Source: JAFEBO01 sp050730655 (GTDB lineage Bacteria; Planctomycetota; Phycisphaerae; Phycisphaerales; UBA1924). Taken from it: a stretch of 64,000 nt of DNA. This document shows positions 51,016 to 59,429 of this stretch, piece by piece. The number at the start of each line of letters is the position of its first letter. Position 1 is the first letter of the stretch. The notes below the pieces were generated by a model that made no database searches, was not told the origin of the DNA, and saw nothing but the letters and a program-made list of their open reading frames with translations. The position numbers and the translations under genes were made by a program. Where the stretch lies: NCBI GenBank assembly GCA_050730655.1, contig JBOHNL010000013.1, positions 124,001-188,000 on the forward strand, read 5' to 3'.

Positions 51016-51581
51016 TACCTCGACAAACCCTTCATGGATCCAGTCCGTCTCGCATTGAAATACCGCGTCAGTGAGTCCTCGATGATCGCGTGCGCTGCTT
51101 CCGCGGGCATCACCTCATCCACCATCACACCCTTGCCTTCGAGCATCTTGTAATCCTCGAAGAAGCGTTTGAGCATCTTGAAGATGTGGCGCGGGAAGTC
51201 GCTGGCTTTCTGGAACTCGCTGTAGATCGGATCCTGCTGCATGACGGCGATGATCTTGTGATCGGGATAGCCCTGATCGATCATCGTCATCATGCCCACG
51301 GCCCGCGCATCACAGATCGTCAGAGGCGGGATGCTTTCGGTGCTGTAGACGAGCACATCGAGCGGATCGTCATCCTCCGCGAGCGTTTGCGGGATGAAGC
51401 CGTAGTTGGCGGGGTAATAGACGGCGCTCGAAAGGACGCGATCGACCTTGAGCATGCCCGAGCCCTTGTCGATCTCGAACTTGAGATTGCCGCCACGGGG
51501 GATTTCGATGACGGAACGGAAGTGACCGGGGAGATCGAGCCCCTCGATTCCGGGCGTGACGTCGTGCCAAGGGTGGACCAT
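51015..51581 (-). CDS. ppa: inorganic pyrophosphatase, family I
   Basis: Soluble pyrophosphatase that hydrolyses PPi to two phosphates and drives biosynthetic reactions. The start is Met 51581 (MVHPWHDVTPG); 188 residues. Family I landmarks are VIEIPRGGNLKFEIDK, SAVYYPANYGFIPQTLAEDDDPLDVLVYS (with the metal-binding Asp cluster) and DARAVGMMTMID. Lys and Tyr active-site residues of the family are present. A 48-base extension upstream is Pro/Arg-rich and probably not translated. Confidence 0.94.
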   Translation of the reverse strand: MVHPWHDVTPGIEGLDLPGHFRSVIEIPRGGNLKFEIDKGSGMLKVDRVLSSAVYYPANYGFIPQTLAEDDDPLDVLVYSTESIPPLTICDARAVGMMTMIDQGYPDHKIIAVMQQDPIYSEFQKASDFPRHIFKMLKRFFEDYKMLEGKGVMVDEVMPAEAAHAIIEDSLTRYFNARRTGSMKGLSR

Positions 51582-51636
51582 GGGCGGAGAGTATGTGCGG
51601 GGGCGAGGGGAAGAGCGGAAACTCGACACCGCCGCT

Positions 51637-51893
51637 CAAGAGAGAGAACGCGGAGTTCGCAGAGAAAGCGGAGTTTCGCGGAGTGAAGACGGGGAGAGGA
51701 ATAGAGAAAAGAGAAAGCGGTTTCAACTCACAGGGGTCGAAGAACTCAAAGGGGATCAGACAAGTAATCGAGAGATGGCGGAAGGGCCGGCAACGCAGCG
51801 AGTGCTCGTTCGCGGCATGCTCTTCCCACTCCCCCGCTCTTCCCGCCTTCCTCCGCGCAACTCCGCCCTCTCCGCGTACTCCGCGTTCTCTCT
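51637..51893. repeat. intergenic inverted repeat, ACTCCGCG family, copy 1
   Basis: Arms 51637-51680 (AGAGAGAACGCGGAGTTCGC) and 51848-51893 (CTCCGCGTACTCCGCGTTCT) face each other, about 165 bases apart. The 339 bases between the ppa start and the M3 peptidase start hold this element; I see no gene in them. A similar unit lies at 54019-54236. Confidence 0.75.
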
Positions 51894-51920
51894 ATTCCCC
51901 ACCACTGATAAACTCCCGCC

Positions 51921-53996
51921 ATGATGAAAACGACGACGCTTGTCCTGATCGCCGGCCTCTGCATGACCGTTGCTCCGCAACTTGCCGGCGCGATCGAGGC
52001 CGCCCCCACGCTCGCCACCGCGACCCCGTCGCTGACGATCGACGACGCCGTCGCCAAGGCGAACGCATCCGTCGCGAAGATCGTTGCGATTCCTTCCAAA
52101 GACCGCACCTTCGACAACACGATCGGCGCGATCGACGACATGGCTTCGACGTTCGAGCAGGACACGAGCATGCTGATCTTCCTCAGCAACGTGCATCCGG
52201 AAGCTTCGGTTCGCGATGCCTCTCAGGCGGCAGAACAAAAAGCCGGTGACTTCCTCGTTGATCTCGGCAAGCGCGAAGATCTCTATAAAGCTGTCAAAGA
52301 CTTTGTCGCGACGCATTCTTCCGAAGTCGCGTCGCTCACCGGCGAGAAGAAGCGATTCCTCGATTTCACGCTCCGCGATTACCGGCGCGCCGGCATGGAT
52401 CTCGACGCGGCCAAGCGAGCGCGTCTGACCGACGTCCAGAAAGAACTCACCAAGCTCGGCATCGAGTTCAGCAAGAACATCGCGGAAGATCAGCCGACCG
52501 TGTATCTGACCGCGGCGGAACTCAAGGGCGCGCCGGAAAGCCTGTTGAAGTCGTTCCCGCAGAATGACGGCGTCTTTGTCGTCGGGCTTTCGAATCCGTC
52601 GTACACGCCGCTGATGGAAAACTGCCCGGACGAGACGACGAGGCAGAAGCTGTGGATGGCGTGGAAACGCCGCGGCGGCAAGAAGAACATCACTGTGCTC
52701 GAGAACGCCATCAAGCTTTACGCCGAGCAGGCACAGATCCTCGGCTACAAGCATTGCGCCGACTTCCAGACCGAGATGCGCATGGCCAAGAACTACGCAA
52801 CGGTGCAGAAGTTCTATGACGAGCTCAAGCCGCTGGTGCGCAAGAAGGCACTCGCCGATATGGCCGAGTTCACGGCCTTCAAGCGCGAACTCACCAAGAA
52901 CCCCAAGGCCGAGTTGATGCCGTGGGATTTCCAGTACATCAAGAACGAACTCACCAAGAGCAAGTACGCCGTGGACGGCGAAAAAGTCCGCGAGTATTTC
53001 CCGATGGAGAAGGTTGTCGAGGGTCTCTTCGCGACCACGCAGTCGCTCTACGGGCTCGAATTCCGCGACGTGACCAAGACCAAGGGCGGCACCGCTTCGC
53101 GCCCGCTCTGGCATGAAGATGTCAAACTCTTCGAGGTCTACGACAAGGCGCCGGGCCCGAATCAGGGCAAGCTGATCGGGGAGTTCTATCTCGATCTCTA
53201 CCCGCGTGACAACAAGTACACGCACTTCGCGCAGTGGTCGCTGGTGAATCACAAGGTTTGGAACGACGGAAAAATAACTCTGCCCCTCGCCGCACTCGTC
53301 TGCAACTTCAGCAAGCCCGAAGATGGCAAGCCGAGCCTGCTCGGACACGAAGAAGTCGAAACCTTCTTCCACGAGTTCGGTCACTGCCTGCACACGATCG
53401 TGAGCACAGCCCAGATGAACCGCTTCGCGGGCACCAACGTCGAGCTCGACTTTGTCGAAGCCCCGAGCCAGATGTTCGAGAACTGGGTCTGGGATGCGCA
53501 GGTCCTCAACACCTTCGCCAAGCACTACAAAACCGGCGAGCCTCTCCCCAAGCCGCTGCTTGATGGCATGATCGCCGCGAAGAACCTCGGCAGCGGCCTC
53601 GACGCCGAGAACCAGTTCTACTACGGCATGACCGATCTCGCGTACGAGACCACCGCCGACGGCAAGGTGGATACGACCAAGGTCGCGATTGATCTCTATC
53701 CGAAGGTCACGTGCTACACCTTCAAGCCCGATGCCACCTTCTTCCAGGCGAGCTTCGGTCACTTGATGGGCTATACCGCCGGCTATTACAGCTACATGTG
53801 GTCCAAGGTCTTCGCGGCAGACATGGCCCAGCGCTTCAAAGAGCTCGGCATGCTGAGCCCCGAAGCCGGCATGTACTACCGCAACAAGATCATCAGCCAG
53901 GGCGGCACGCGCGACGCATCCGAACTGCTGAAGGATTATCTTGGGCGCGAGCCGAAGCTGGACTCGTTCCTCGAGCAGCTTGGGATGAGCAAGTAA
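51921..53996 (+). CDS. M3-family metallopeptidase
   Basis: Zinc metallopeptidase of the M3 family (thimet oligopeptidase/Dcp/OpdA group), 691 residues, with an export signal (VLIAGLCMTVAPQLAGAIEA). The zinc site HEFGH is at 484-488 (His484, Glu485, His488), with a downstream Glu ligand in ELDFVEAPSQMFENW. Family segments FLDFTLRDYRRAGMDLD, RVFTS-like ALVCNFSKP and TYKPDATFFQASFGHLMGYTAGYYSYMWSKVF are present. It would cut short peptides, here probably in the periplasm. The start is Met 51921 or 51924. Confidence 0.93.
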   Translation: MMKTTTLVLIAGLCMTVAPQLAGAIEAAPTLATATPSLTIDDAVAKANASVAKIVAIPSKDRTFDNTIGAIDDMASTFEQDTSMLIFLSNVHPEASVRDASQAAEQKAGDFLVDLGKREDLYKAVKDFVATHSSEVASLTGEKKRFLDFTLRDYRRAGMDLDAAKRARLTDVQKELTKLGIEFSKNIAEDQPTVYLTAAELKGAPESLLKSFPQNDGVFVVGLSNPSYTPLMENCPDETTRQKLWMAWKRRGGKKNITVLENAIKLYAEQAQILGYKHCADFQTEMRMAKNYATVQKFYDELKPLVRKKALADMAEFTAFKRELTKNPKAELMPWDFQYIKNELTKSKYAVDGEKVREYFPMEKVVEGLFATTQSLYGLEFRDVTKTKGGTASRPLWHEDVKLFEVYDKAPGPNQGKLIGEFYLDLYPRDNKYTHFAQWSLVNHKVWNDGKITLPLAALVCNFSKPEDGKPSLLGHEEVETFFHEFGHCLHTIVSTAQMNRFAGTNVELDFVEAPSQMFENWVWDAQVLNTFAKHYKTGEPLPKPLLDGMIAAKNLGSGLDAENQFYYGMTDLAYETTADGKVDTTKVAIDLYPKVTCYTFKPDATFFQASFGHLMGYTAGYYSYMWSKVFAADMAQRFKELGMLSPEAGMYYRNKIISQGGTRDASELLKDYLGREPKLDSFLEQLGMSK

Positions 53997-54018
53997 GGCG
54001 TGCGGAGGAACGGCGTTT

Positions 54019-54236
54019 TTACCAGAGAGAACTCAGAAAACTCAGAGAACACGGAGAAAGACAGAACTCAAAGGGCTCAAAGAACTCAAAGAGTTTGAAG
54101 AACAGTCGCGACGAATCGCCTTCGCCATTTCTGCTCTGCCTTTTCCCCCTTCGAGACCTTTGAACCCTTTGAGTTGAACTCTCTGTTTTTCTCCGCGAAA
54201 CTCCGCCCCCTCCGCGCACTCCGCGTTCTCGTTCTT
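54019..54236. repeat. intergenic inverted repeat, ACTCCGCG/CTCAAAG family, copy 2
   Basis: Left arm 54019-54100 (AGAGAGAACTCAGAAAACTC and CAAAGGGCTCAAAGAACTCA) and right arm 54147-54236 (CCTTTGAACCCTTTGAGTTG and CTCCGCGCACTCCGCGTTCT) are imperfect inverses. This 319-base gap between the M3 peptidase and the kinase, which converge, holds no convincing gene. Confidence 0.75.
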
Positions 54237-54315
54237 CCCTTCGCCCTACTTGCGAAATCCCAGACTCTCACCACCCGCACACGGGGGTGAGAATCTGGCA
54301 AGCCGCTCGGACAAC

Positions 54316-57120
54316 TCACGCCGTCTTGCCGTACGCCGGTCTCACCGTCGCGGTCGCCGCCGTCAGCAATCCCCAGAACCCCATTGCCGCGACGAGGGCC
54401 AGTGCGAACGCTCCGCTGCCGAAGTACCACGCGTCCGTGTTCGTCGTGACCGGGAACGAGACGCACAGCTTGAACACAAACGCGCCGACAACGAGCGCGA
54501 GCAATCCGTATCGCAGCAGAACCACCGTCACGATCGCCGTCATGATCGCCGCGAAGACCCAGCCCAACGGGTTGTTCGCGGCGGCCAGGCCAAAGAGCAC
54601 CGTCTGCAAGATCGCGTAGACCGCGATCGCAACGCGCCGGTTCTTGAAAAGCAGCGTCAGGAGCACGATCCCGAGCAGGAAACCCATGCCGTAGATGCAC
54701 GCATCGATCGCGTGCACACACAGTGCGCCGATGATCTCGCGCACACCCTGCAGCGCCGAAATACCCACGGCATCATCAATCATCGGGCGCAAGGTCGGTC
54801 CACCAAGCCACGGACCGCACAGATGCTGCAGACTGTGAACGACCACCACCAGGCATCCGCCGATGACTCCGAGCGCCGTGCTGCGCCCGATTTCCGGATC
54901 GTTCAATCTCCCCAGCAGCAAACGCGACCACGCGATCAGCGTCTCGGGCCAGAATCGCCGTGCATACGGCTCGAGCGCGAAATATGCAACCCACACGCAG
55001 AGCGCGAGGAAGACTCCCCCTTCAAGCGCGCTGAAGAACACCCCGCTTGTGCCCCTCTCCACATTGAAGGTCGATCCCACCGCCGTCGAAAAAACATCCG
55101 CGCGAAAGAGCACCGACAACACCATCAACGCGCCCATAAACACTGCAACGCGAATCGCGCCCGCGCCATCTCCGCGTCGATACCGAAAGTTCAGCCACGC
55201 CAGGACCGCCGCGATCAGGATCGACCCGCCCCGAAGCGCACCTTCGAGGATCATCGCCAGGCGAACGCGTGCCGGCGTGTTCGCCGAAAGATCCTTGAAC
55301 GTTGTCGCAAACTGAGGCTCGAATGTGCGAAAACTCACGAGCTTTCCTTCGAGCCAGGCCAATTCAACCCGAACCTTCATTTCCGGGTCTTCCGGATACA
55401 CACCTTCCCATGCCTGCACCAAATCGCTGAACACCTGAGGTACGCGTGCGGGCGTTGCCCCAACAAACTTGTCGAGGTCAAGACCAGCCGCGGCAAACGC
55501 CGGGCGCGGATCGGGATTCGTCGTCGGCGTGTACACCTTTCCGCTCGCGAGCTTTTCTATCGCAGCAAGATCGTCGCCGGCTCCCTCGGGTACCGCGCGC
55601 AACTCTCGAAGCTGGCCGAGCAGATCGAGCCGCATGCTGATCGAACCGCCGACCGGTCGCGGGTCATCCCACGCGACAACCCCGTCCGACATTTCAGGCC
55701 GGATCGGCACAGGAAATTGGCGATACCAAAAATCCATGGCGCCGGGCCGAGGCAGCGAGAGCCGATCCCACATGCCGGCGCGGTTTTCCTTCTGCTCGAT
55801 GAGATCGAGGTATTCCTCGAACACGTCGAGGCGATAAACCGAGTTCTCCTGCTTGGGCGTGTAGCCGAGCGATTTCAAGATCTCCTGCGCCCGATCCGCA
55901 AGCACCGCCGGCGGCTTTTGTAAAGGCAATTTCGAGATCAACTGAATCTGCGGCATCAGCCACACCACGCCCGCGAGAAGCGCGATCAGCGCAAAACCCA
56001 CGAGCGCCAGCGTCCGCGTCTGCATCATCTTCAAACGGGTGGCGCCCGCGATTGTCGCGACCGAGGGCGTCACCCCGGCCGCGAGTGCCGCACGGAGCGG
56101 ATCGCCGCCCGGCAACATCGAAAGCACCTCAAGCGCCGAATTCGGACGCATCGCCGGATCACGTTCGAGGCAGCGCATCACCGCCGATTCCACCCGCTGG
56201 TCAACATCGCGCACGCTCGCCGACGGCGGCAGGATCGCTTGATCATGCCGCTCCGCAAGTTCTTTGATGGTCGTAGCCGTGAAGACCGGCTTGCCCGTGA
56301 TCACCTCGTGCAGCACGAGGCCGAGCGAATACAAGTCGGATTTCTCGGACGATTGTCCGTGACGCAGCACTTCGGGCGCCATGTAAACAGGCGTGCCCGC
56401 CGCCTTGCCGCTGTTCGCAACTTCCGAAGCGAGGCCCGCCAGACCAAAGTCGGTGATCTTCGCGACACCCTTGCCGTCGATCATGACGTTCGCGGGCTTG
56501 AGATCGCGGTGGATGATTCCCTTCGCGTGCGCCGCCGCGAGGCCGGAGCAAAGCTGCCTCGCAATGTCCTCGGCCTTGTCCGCCGGCATGCGCCCAATCC
56601 GACGGAGTAGTTGCGCGAGATCCTCGCCGCTCACATACTCCATCGAGAGCACCGGGCTGCGCACCTTCGAGCCTGTTGCAGCTCCCGGCAGATCAAGCTC
56701 CGCCAGATCATGCACGCGGCACACATTCGGATGCGTCACCTCGCGCGAGATGCGCACTTCCGCCGAAAGCCGCCGCGTCCGTTCCGCGATCGCCGCCTGA
56801 TCAAGACCCAGCGTCGAAAAGAACTTCAGCGCGACTTCCTGCTCCAGCCGCAGATCCTGCGCGCGATACACCTCGCCCATGCCCCCCTTGCCGAGCTGCG
56901 CGATGATCTGGTAGCGCTCCCCAAGCACCTCCCCCAGCGCAAACCGCTCCTTCGACTTTCCAAGATCCAGCGCGGGCGGACTGGCGGCAAGCACACGGGG
57001 CAGGACCGGCAACGATTCCAACGTCTCGGCATCGCCCAGGTCCTGCCGCGCCGCCCCGCAGTACGCGCAGAAGCGCGCTGTTGCTAGGAGTGGCTGCTTG
57101 CATTGATGGCATGTGTTCAC
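54316..57120 (-). CDS. zinc-ribbon receptor-like Ser/Thr kinase with polytopic membrane domain, paralogue
   Basis: The start is taken at GTG 57120 (VNTCHQCKQPLL); Met 57144 is an alternative; about 934 residues. It opens with a zinc ribbon (CHQCKQPLLATARFCAYCG), a short linker, then a kinase domain (about 70-335) with GKGGMG, ALKFFSTLG, HRDLKPAN, TDFG and APEV. Next come one membrane helix (about 370-390), an extracytoplasmic region with MDFWYRQFPVPIRPEM and LDLLGQLRELRAVPEG, and about eight C-terminal membrane helices. It is paralogous to the kinase at 43244-46300 (for example GVTPSVATIAG against GETPSPELVAA, and MDFWYRQ against MRFWYRE). It is divergent from flgI and converges on the M3 peptidase. 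Confidence 0.9.
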   Translation of the reverse strand: MNTCHQCKQPLLATARFCAYCGAARQDLGDAETLESLPVLPRVLAASPPALDLGKSKERFALGEVLGERYQIIAQLGKGGMGEVYRAQDLRLEQEVALKFFSTLGLDQAAIAERTRRLSAEVRISREVTHPNVCRVHDLAELDLPGAATGSKVRSPVLSMEYVSGEDLAQLLRRIGRMPADKAEDIARQLCSGLAAAHAKGIIHRDLKPANVMIDGKGVAKITDFGLAGLASEVANSGKAAGTPVYMAPEVLRHGQSSEKSDLYSLGLVLHEVITGKPVFTATTIKELAERHDQAILPPSASVRDVDQRVESAVMRCLERDPAMRPNSALEVLSMLPGGDPLRAALAAGVTPSVATIAGATRLKMMQTRTLALVGFALIALLAGVVWLMPQIQLISKLPLQKPPAVLADRAQEILKSLGYTPKQENSVYRLDVFEEYLDLIEQKENRAGMWDRLSLPRPGAMDFWYRQFPVPIRPEMSDGVVAWDDPRPVGGSISMRLDLLGQLRELRAVPEGAGDDLAAIEKLASGKVYTPTTNPDPRPAFAAAGLDLDKFVGATPARVPQVFSDLVQAWEGVYPEDPEMKVRVELAWLEGKLVSFRTFEPQFATTFKDLSANTPARVRLAMILEGALRGGSILIAAVLAWLNFRYRRGDGAGAIRVAVFMGALMVLSVLFRADVFSTAVGSTFNVERGTSGVFFSALEGGVFLALCVWVAYFALEPYARRFWPETLIAWSRLLLGRLNDPEIGRSTALGVIGGCLVVVVHSLQHLCGPWLGGPTLRPMIDDAVGISALQGVREIIGALCVHAIDACIYGMGFLLGIVLLTLLFKNRRVAIAVYAILQTVLFGLAAANNPLGWVFAAIMTAIVTVVLLRYGLLALVVGAFVFKLCVSFPVTTNTDAWYFGSGAFALALVAAMGFWGLLTAATATVRPAYGKTA

Positions 57121-57199
57121 GCGGATTCCCGGTCGGGCACGCACTCACTCTACCCGCTCTGCTGCTCTGCCCCTCCGCAAATCTGCCGCTCTCTTCCCT

Positions 57200-57215
57200 C
57201 GGCACGCCCCTTGCG
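57200..57215 (+). promoter_or_regulatory. sigma-54 promoter of flgI
   Basis: The plus strand reads CGGCACGCCCCTTGCG, matching TGGCACG-N4-TTGC with GG at 57201-57202 and GC at 57213-57214 (12-base offset). The expected transcript start is about 57226, two bases before the Met codon at 57228. Confidence 0.75.
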
Positions 57216-57227
57216 TTCCGACTGTCG

Positions 57228-58328
57228 ATGCTCCGTTGCTTTGTCATCGCGCTCACGCTCCTGCTCGCCCCCCTGGCGCTCGCGAGCAAGGTCTCTGATC
57301 TGACCCGCATCCGAGGTCAGGGCGAGTTCAAACTGCGCGGGCTTGGCCTGGTCGTCGGCCTCAACGGCACCGGCGACAGCGGCAAGGACATGGTCCTCGC
57401 CCGCCCGCTCGCCAAACTGCTTGAAAACGAGGGCAATTCGCCCGGGCAAATCACCGAACTGATGGGCGCCAAAGCCGTCGCGATCGTGTGGGTCGATGTC
57501 ACGATCCCCGAAGTCGGAGGCCGCGCCGACGATCGCTTCGATGCGTACGTCTCTGCCGCGTACGGAGCGAGCAGCCTGCGGGGTGGCCGCCTCGTGCTCG
57601 CGCCCCTGAAGGGCCCGCTTCCAACCAGCCCGGTCTACGCCATTGCCAGCGGCTCGGTCGAACTGCCCGATCTCTCGCTCTCTTCGAGCGGAAAAGTCCG
57701 CGCGGGTGCGCAACTTGTGCAGGATGTCGCCGGCCCCACCGTCGGCAACACATTCGATCTTTACATCTCGCCCTACTTCAGCGGCTGGGCATCGGCTCAG
57801 AAGATCGCTACGTGCATCAACAGCGACGCCGGCCCCGGTCCGCTCGTCGCGGGAACCGATTCGAGCGTTCGGGTCAGCGCCAATGTCGCGACCGTGCTCG
57901 ATGATCGCACGATCCGCGTCGTGATTCCCGAGGCGGAGCGTTCGGATAAGGCCGGCTTTGTTGCCGCGGTCTTGTCGGCGAGCGTGCGCGTCGCGGAACT
58001 GGATCTACCGGCACAGGTCATCGTTAACCAGCGCAGCGGCGTGATCGTCATCACCGGCGACGTCGAGATCAGTCCCGGACTCGTCACGCATAAAGACCTC
58101 GTGATCAACACCACCGTACCGACGCCCGTCGGCACACCGCAGAACCCGCTGACGACTACGACTCACTTCGCCGAAATCCGCACTCGGGCCCGCGCGAGCG
58201 ACAACGCCCGCCTCGCCGATCTCATGGGGGCGATGAAGCAACTCGATGTCTCCGTCACCGACCAGATCGAGATTCTGCAGATGCTCCACAAGACCGGCCG
58301 CCTGCACGCCAAGATGATCGTGGATTGA
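57228..58328 (+). CDS. flgI: flagellar P-ring protein
   Basis: FlgI builds the periplasmic ring around the rod. The start is Met 57228, giving a clean export signal (MLRCFVIALTLLLAPLALA, then SKVSDL) and 366 residues, the usual length. Family motifs are DLTRIRGQGEFKLRGLGLVVGLNGTGDSGK, AVAIVWVDVTIPEVGGRADDRFDAYVSAAYGASSL and the C-terminal VSVTDQIEILQMLHKTGRLHAKMI. The upstream frame is open to 57081, but a sigma-54 promoter lies within it, so it is not coding. Confidence 0.96.
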   Translation: MLRCFVIALTLLLAPLALASKVSDLTRIRGQGEFKLRGLGLVVGLNGTGDSGKDMVLARPLAKLLENEGNSPGQITELMGAKAVAIVWVDVTIPEVGGRADDRFDAYVSAAYGASSLRGGRLVLAPLKGPLPTSPVYAIASGSVELPDLSLSSSGKVRAGAQLVQDVAGPTVGNTFDLYISPYFSGWASAQKIATCINSDAGPGPLVAGTDSSVRVSANVATVLDDRTIRVVIPEAERSDKAGFVAAVLSASVRVAELDLPAQVIVNQRSGVIVITGDVEISPGLVTHKDLVINTTVPTPVGTPQNPLTTTTHFAEIRTRARASDNARLADLMGAMKQLDVSVTDQIEILQMLHKTGRLHAKMIVD

Positions 58329-58338
58329 GCGTAAACCT

Positions 58339-58740
58339 ATGCCAAATAGCGACATAAGCGGCATGCAGTTCCGGGCGGCGCTCAATCCGCTCGATTCGAT
58401 GCCCCACGTGCCAAACGCGCAAAATCAGCTCGAATTCACCGAAGTGTTGGGTCGGCAGACTGGGCGCCAGCTCGGCATAACCGACGAAGCCAAGATCCGC
58501 GATACCGCGGAAAACTTCGTCGCGACCGCGCTCGTGCAGCCCATTTTCAAGCAGATGCGATCGACAAACCATGCCGCGGCACCGTTTGGCCCCAACAAGG
58601 CCGAGCAGCAGTTCCAGTCTTTGGTCGACGCTCAGGTCTCGCGGCACATCGTTCACAAGTCGCACTGGCCGGTCGTAGAGCGTGTGGCACAGAACATGCT
58701 GAAGAAGGCCGGACTCGCGCCCGCCTTCACCCCGGAGTAG
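58339..58740 (+). CDS. FlgJ N-domain-like rod assembly protein
   Basis: The 133-residue protein has a central helical segment (EAKIRDTAENFVATALVQPIFKQMR) that fits the rod-binding domain of FlgJ (residues corresponding to E. coli FlgJ 1-100). No muramidase domain is present, as in many bacteria where FlgJ is short. It lies ten bases after flgI and is followed by flgN, so it is part of the same unit. The match rests mainly on location and helical pattern. Confidence 0.68.
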   Translation: MPNSDISGMQFRAALNPLDSMPHVPNAQNQLEFTEVLGRQTGRQLGITDEAKIRDTAENFVATALVQPIFKQMRSTNHAAAPFGPNKAEQQFQSLVDAQVSRHIVHKSHWPVVERVAQNMLKKAGLAPAFTPE

Positions 58741-58768
58741 TGGCAGGCGCGCTCCACCGAGAGCGACC

Positions 58769-59338
58769 ATGCCCCCAACCTCCGCCCCAGCCCCGACCCC
58801 CACGCTCGCCTCCAAGCGAATCGCGCCAAGTTCCGCGCCCCCGATTCACGATGAGCTTCGCAACCTGCTCAGCGAATTCCTCGCTCAGCATGAGCTGCTG
58901 CTCCGCCTCACCACTGAACATCACGAAGCCATCCGCCAGGCAGATCCGCTCCGCTGCGATCGCGTGATGCAGCTTGAGCGCGGAACGCTGGCGGCGATCG
59001 CCGAACTCGAATCCCGTCGCCAGTTGCTGGTAAAGCGTGCCCAGGCCGAAATCCGCCCGCTGCCGCCGTCGGTGGCGCGCCTCTCCGATCTTGCCCGCTG
59101 CGCCCCCGAAGCGCTTCGCGCCGGCATGCTTGAAATGGCCGAGAAACTCAGGGCGCTGGTCGCGCGGGTGCAGGAAGAACAAAATGTGGTGCGTGTGGTC
59201 AGCCGCGTGCTGCTCGCGCACATGGAAGGGCTGATGCGCCAGGTCGCAAGCACGCTCAGCCACGCGGGTATCTATGCAAAGACCGGAGCCGTTTCCGCCG
59301 GCGCGCCGATTGTGACGAGTCTTGATGTGCGACTTTGA
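58769..59338 (+). CDS. FlgN-like flagellar export chaperone
   Basis: The 189-residue protein has an N-terminal Pro/Ala-rich stretch (about 1-25), then a helical body: IHDELRNLLSEFLAQHELLLRLTTEHHEAI, LERGTLAAIAELESRRQLLVKRAQAE and VVRVVSRVLLAHMEGLMRQVAST. This is the FlgN pattern of two long helices. FlgN carries FlgK and FlgL to the export gate, and both their genes follow directly, which supports the call. Start Met 58769, 28 bases after the FlgJ-like gene. Confidence 0.75.
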   Translation: MPPTSAPAPTPTLASKRIAPSSAPPIHDELRNLLSEFLAQHELLLRLTTEHHEAIRQADPLRCDRVMQLERGTLAAIAELESRRQLLVKRAQAEIRPLPPSVARLSDLARCAPEALRAGMLEMAEKLRALVARVQEEQNVVRVVSRVLLAHMEGLMRQVASTLSHAGIYAKTGAVSAGAPIVTSLDVRL

Positions 59339-59377
59339 ACGACCGCCTGAATCTGTCTTCCTGGTTTTCTCACCACT

Positions 59378-59410
59378 TTTTCTCCGTGTCTCAGTGTCTC
59401 TGTGGTGAAC
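59378..59410 (+). repeat. single arm of the CACAGAGACACAGAG repeat
   Basis: TCTCCGTGTCTCAGTGTCTC and the following TGTGGTGAAC correspond to one arm of the inverted repeat at 25252-25366. It lies 19 bases before the flgK start codon and has no facing arm. Confidence 0.65.
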
Positions 59411-59429
59411 GCCTTCACGAAGGATCCGA

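Noticed and set aside
51756..53762. Long open frame (668 codons) on the minus strand opposite the M3 peptidase
   Set aside because: The peptidase with its HEFGH site is on the plus strand; the antisense product is a codon mirror without motifs.
54250..55923. Open frame (557 codons) on the plus strand opposite the second zinc-ribbon kinase
   Set aside because: It is Arg/His/Gln-rich and antisense to recognisable membrane segments of the kinase.
59339..59429. A sigma-54 promoter in front of flgK
   Set aside because: I searched for GG...GC with the 12-base offset and found no acceptable match; flgK is probably read from upstream.
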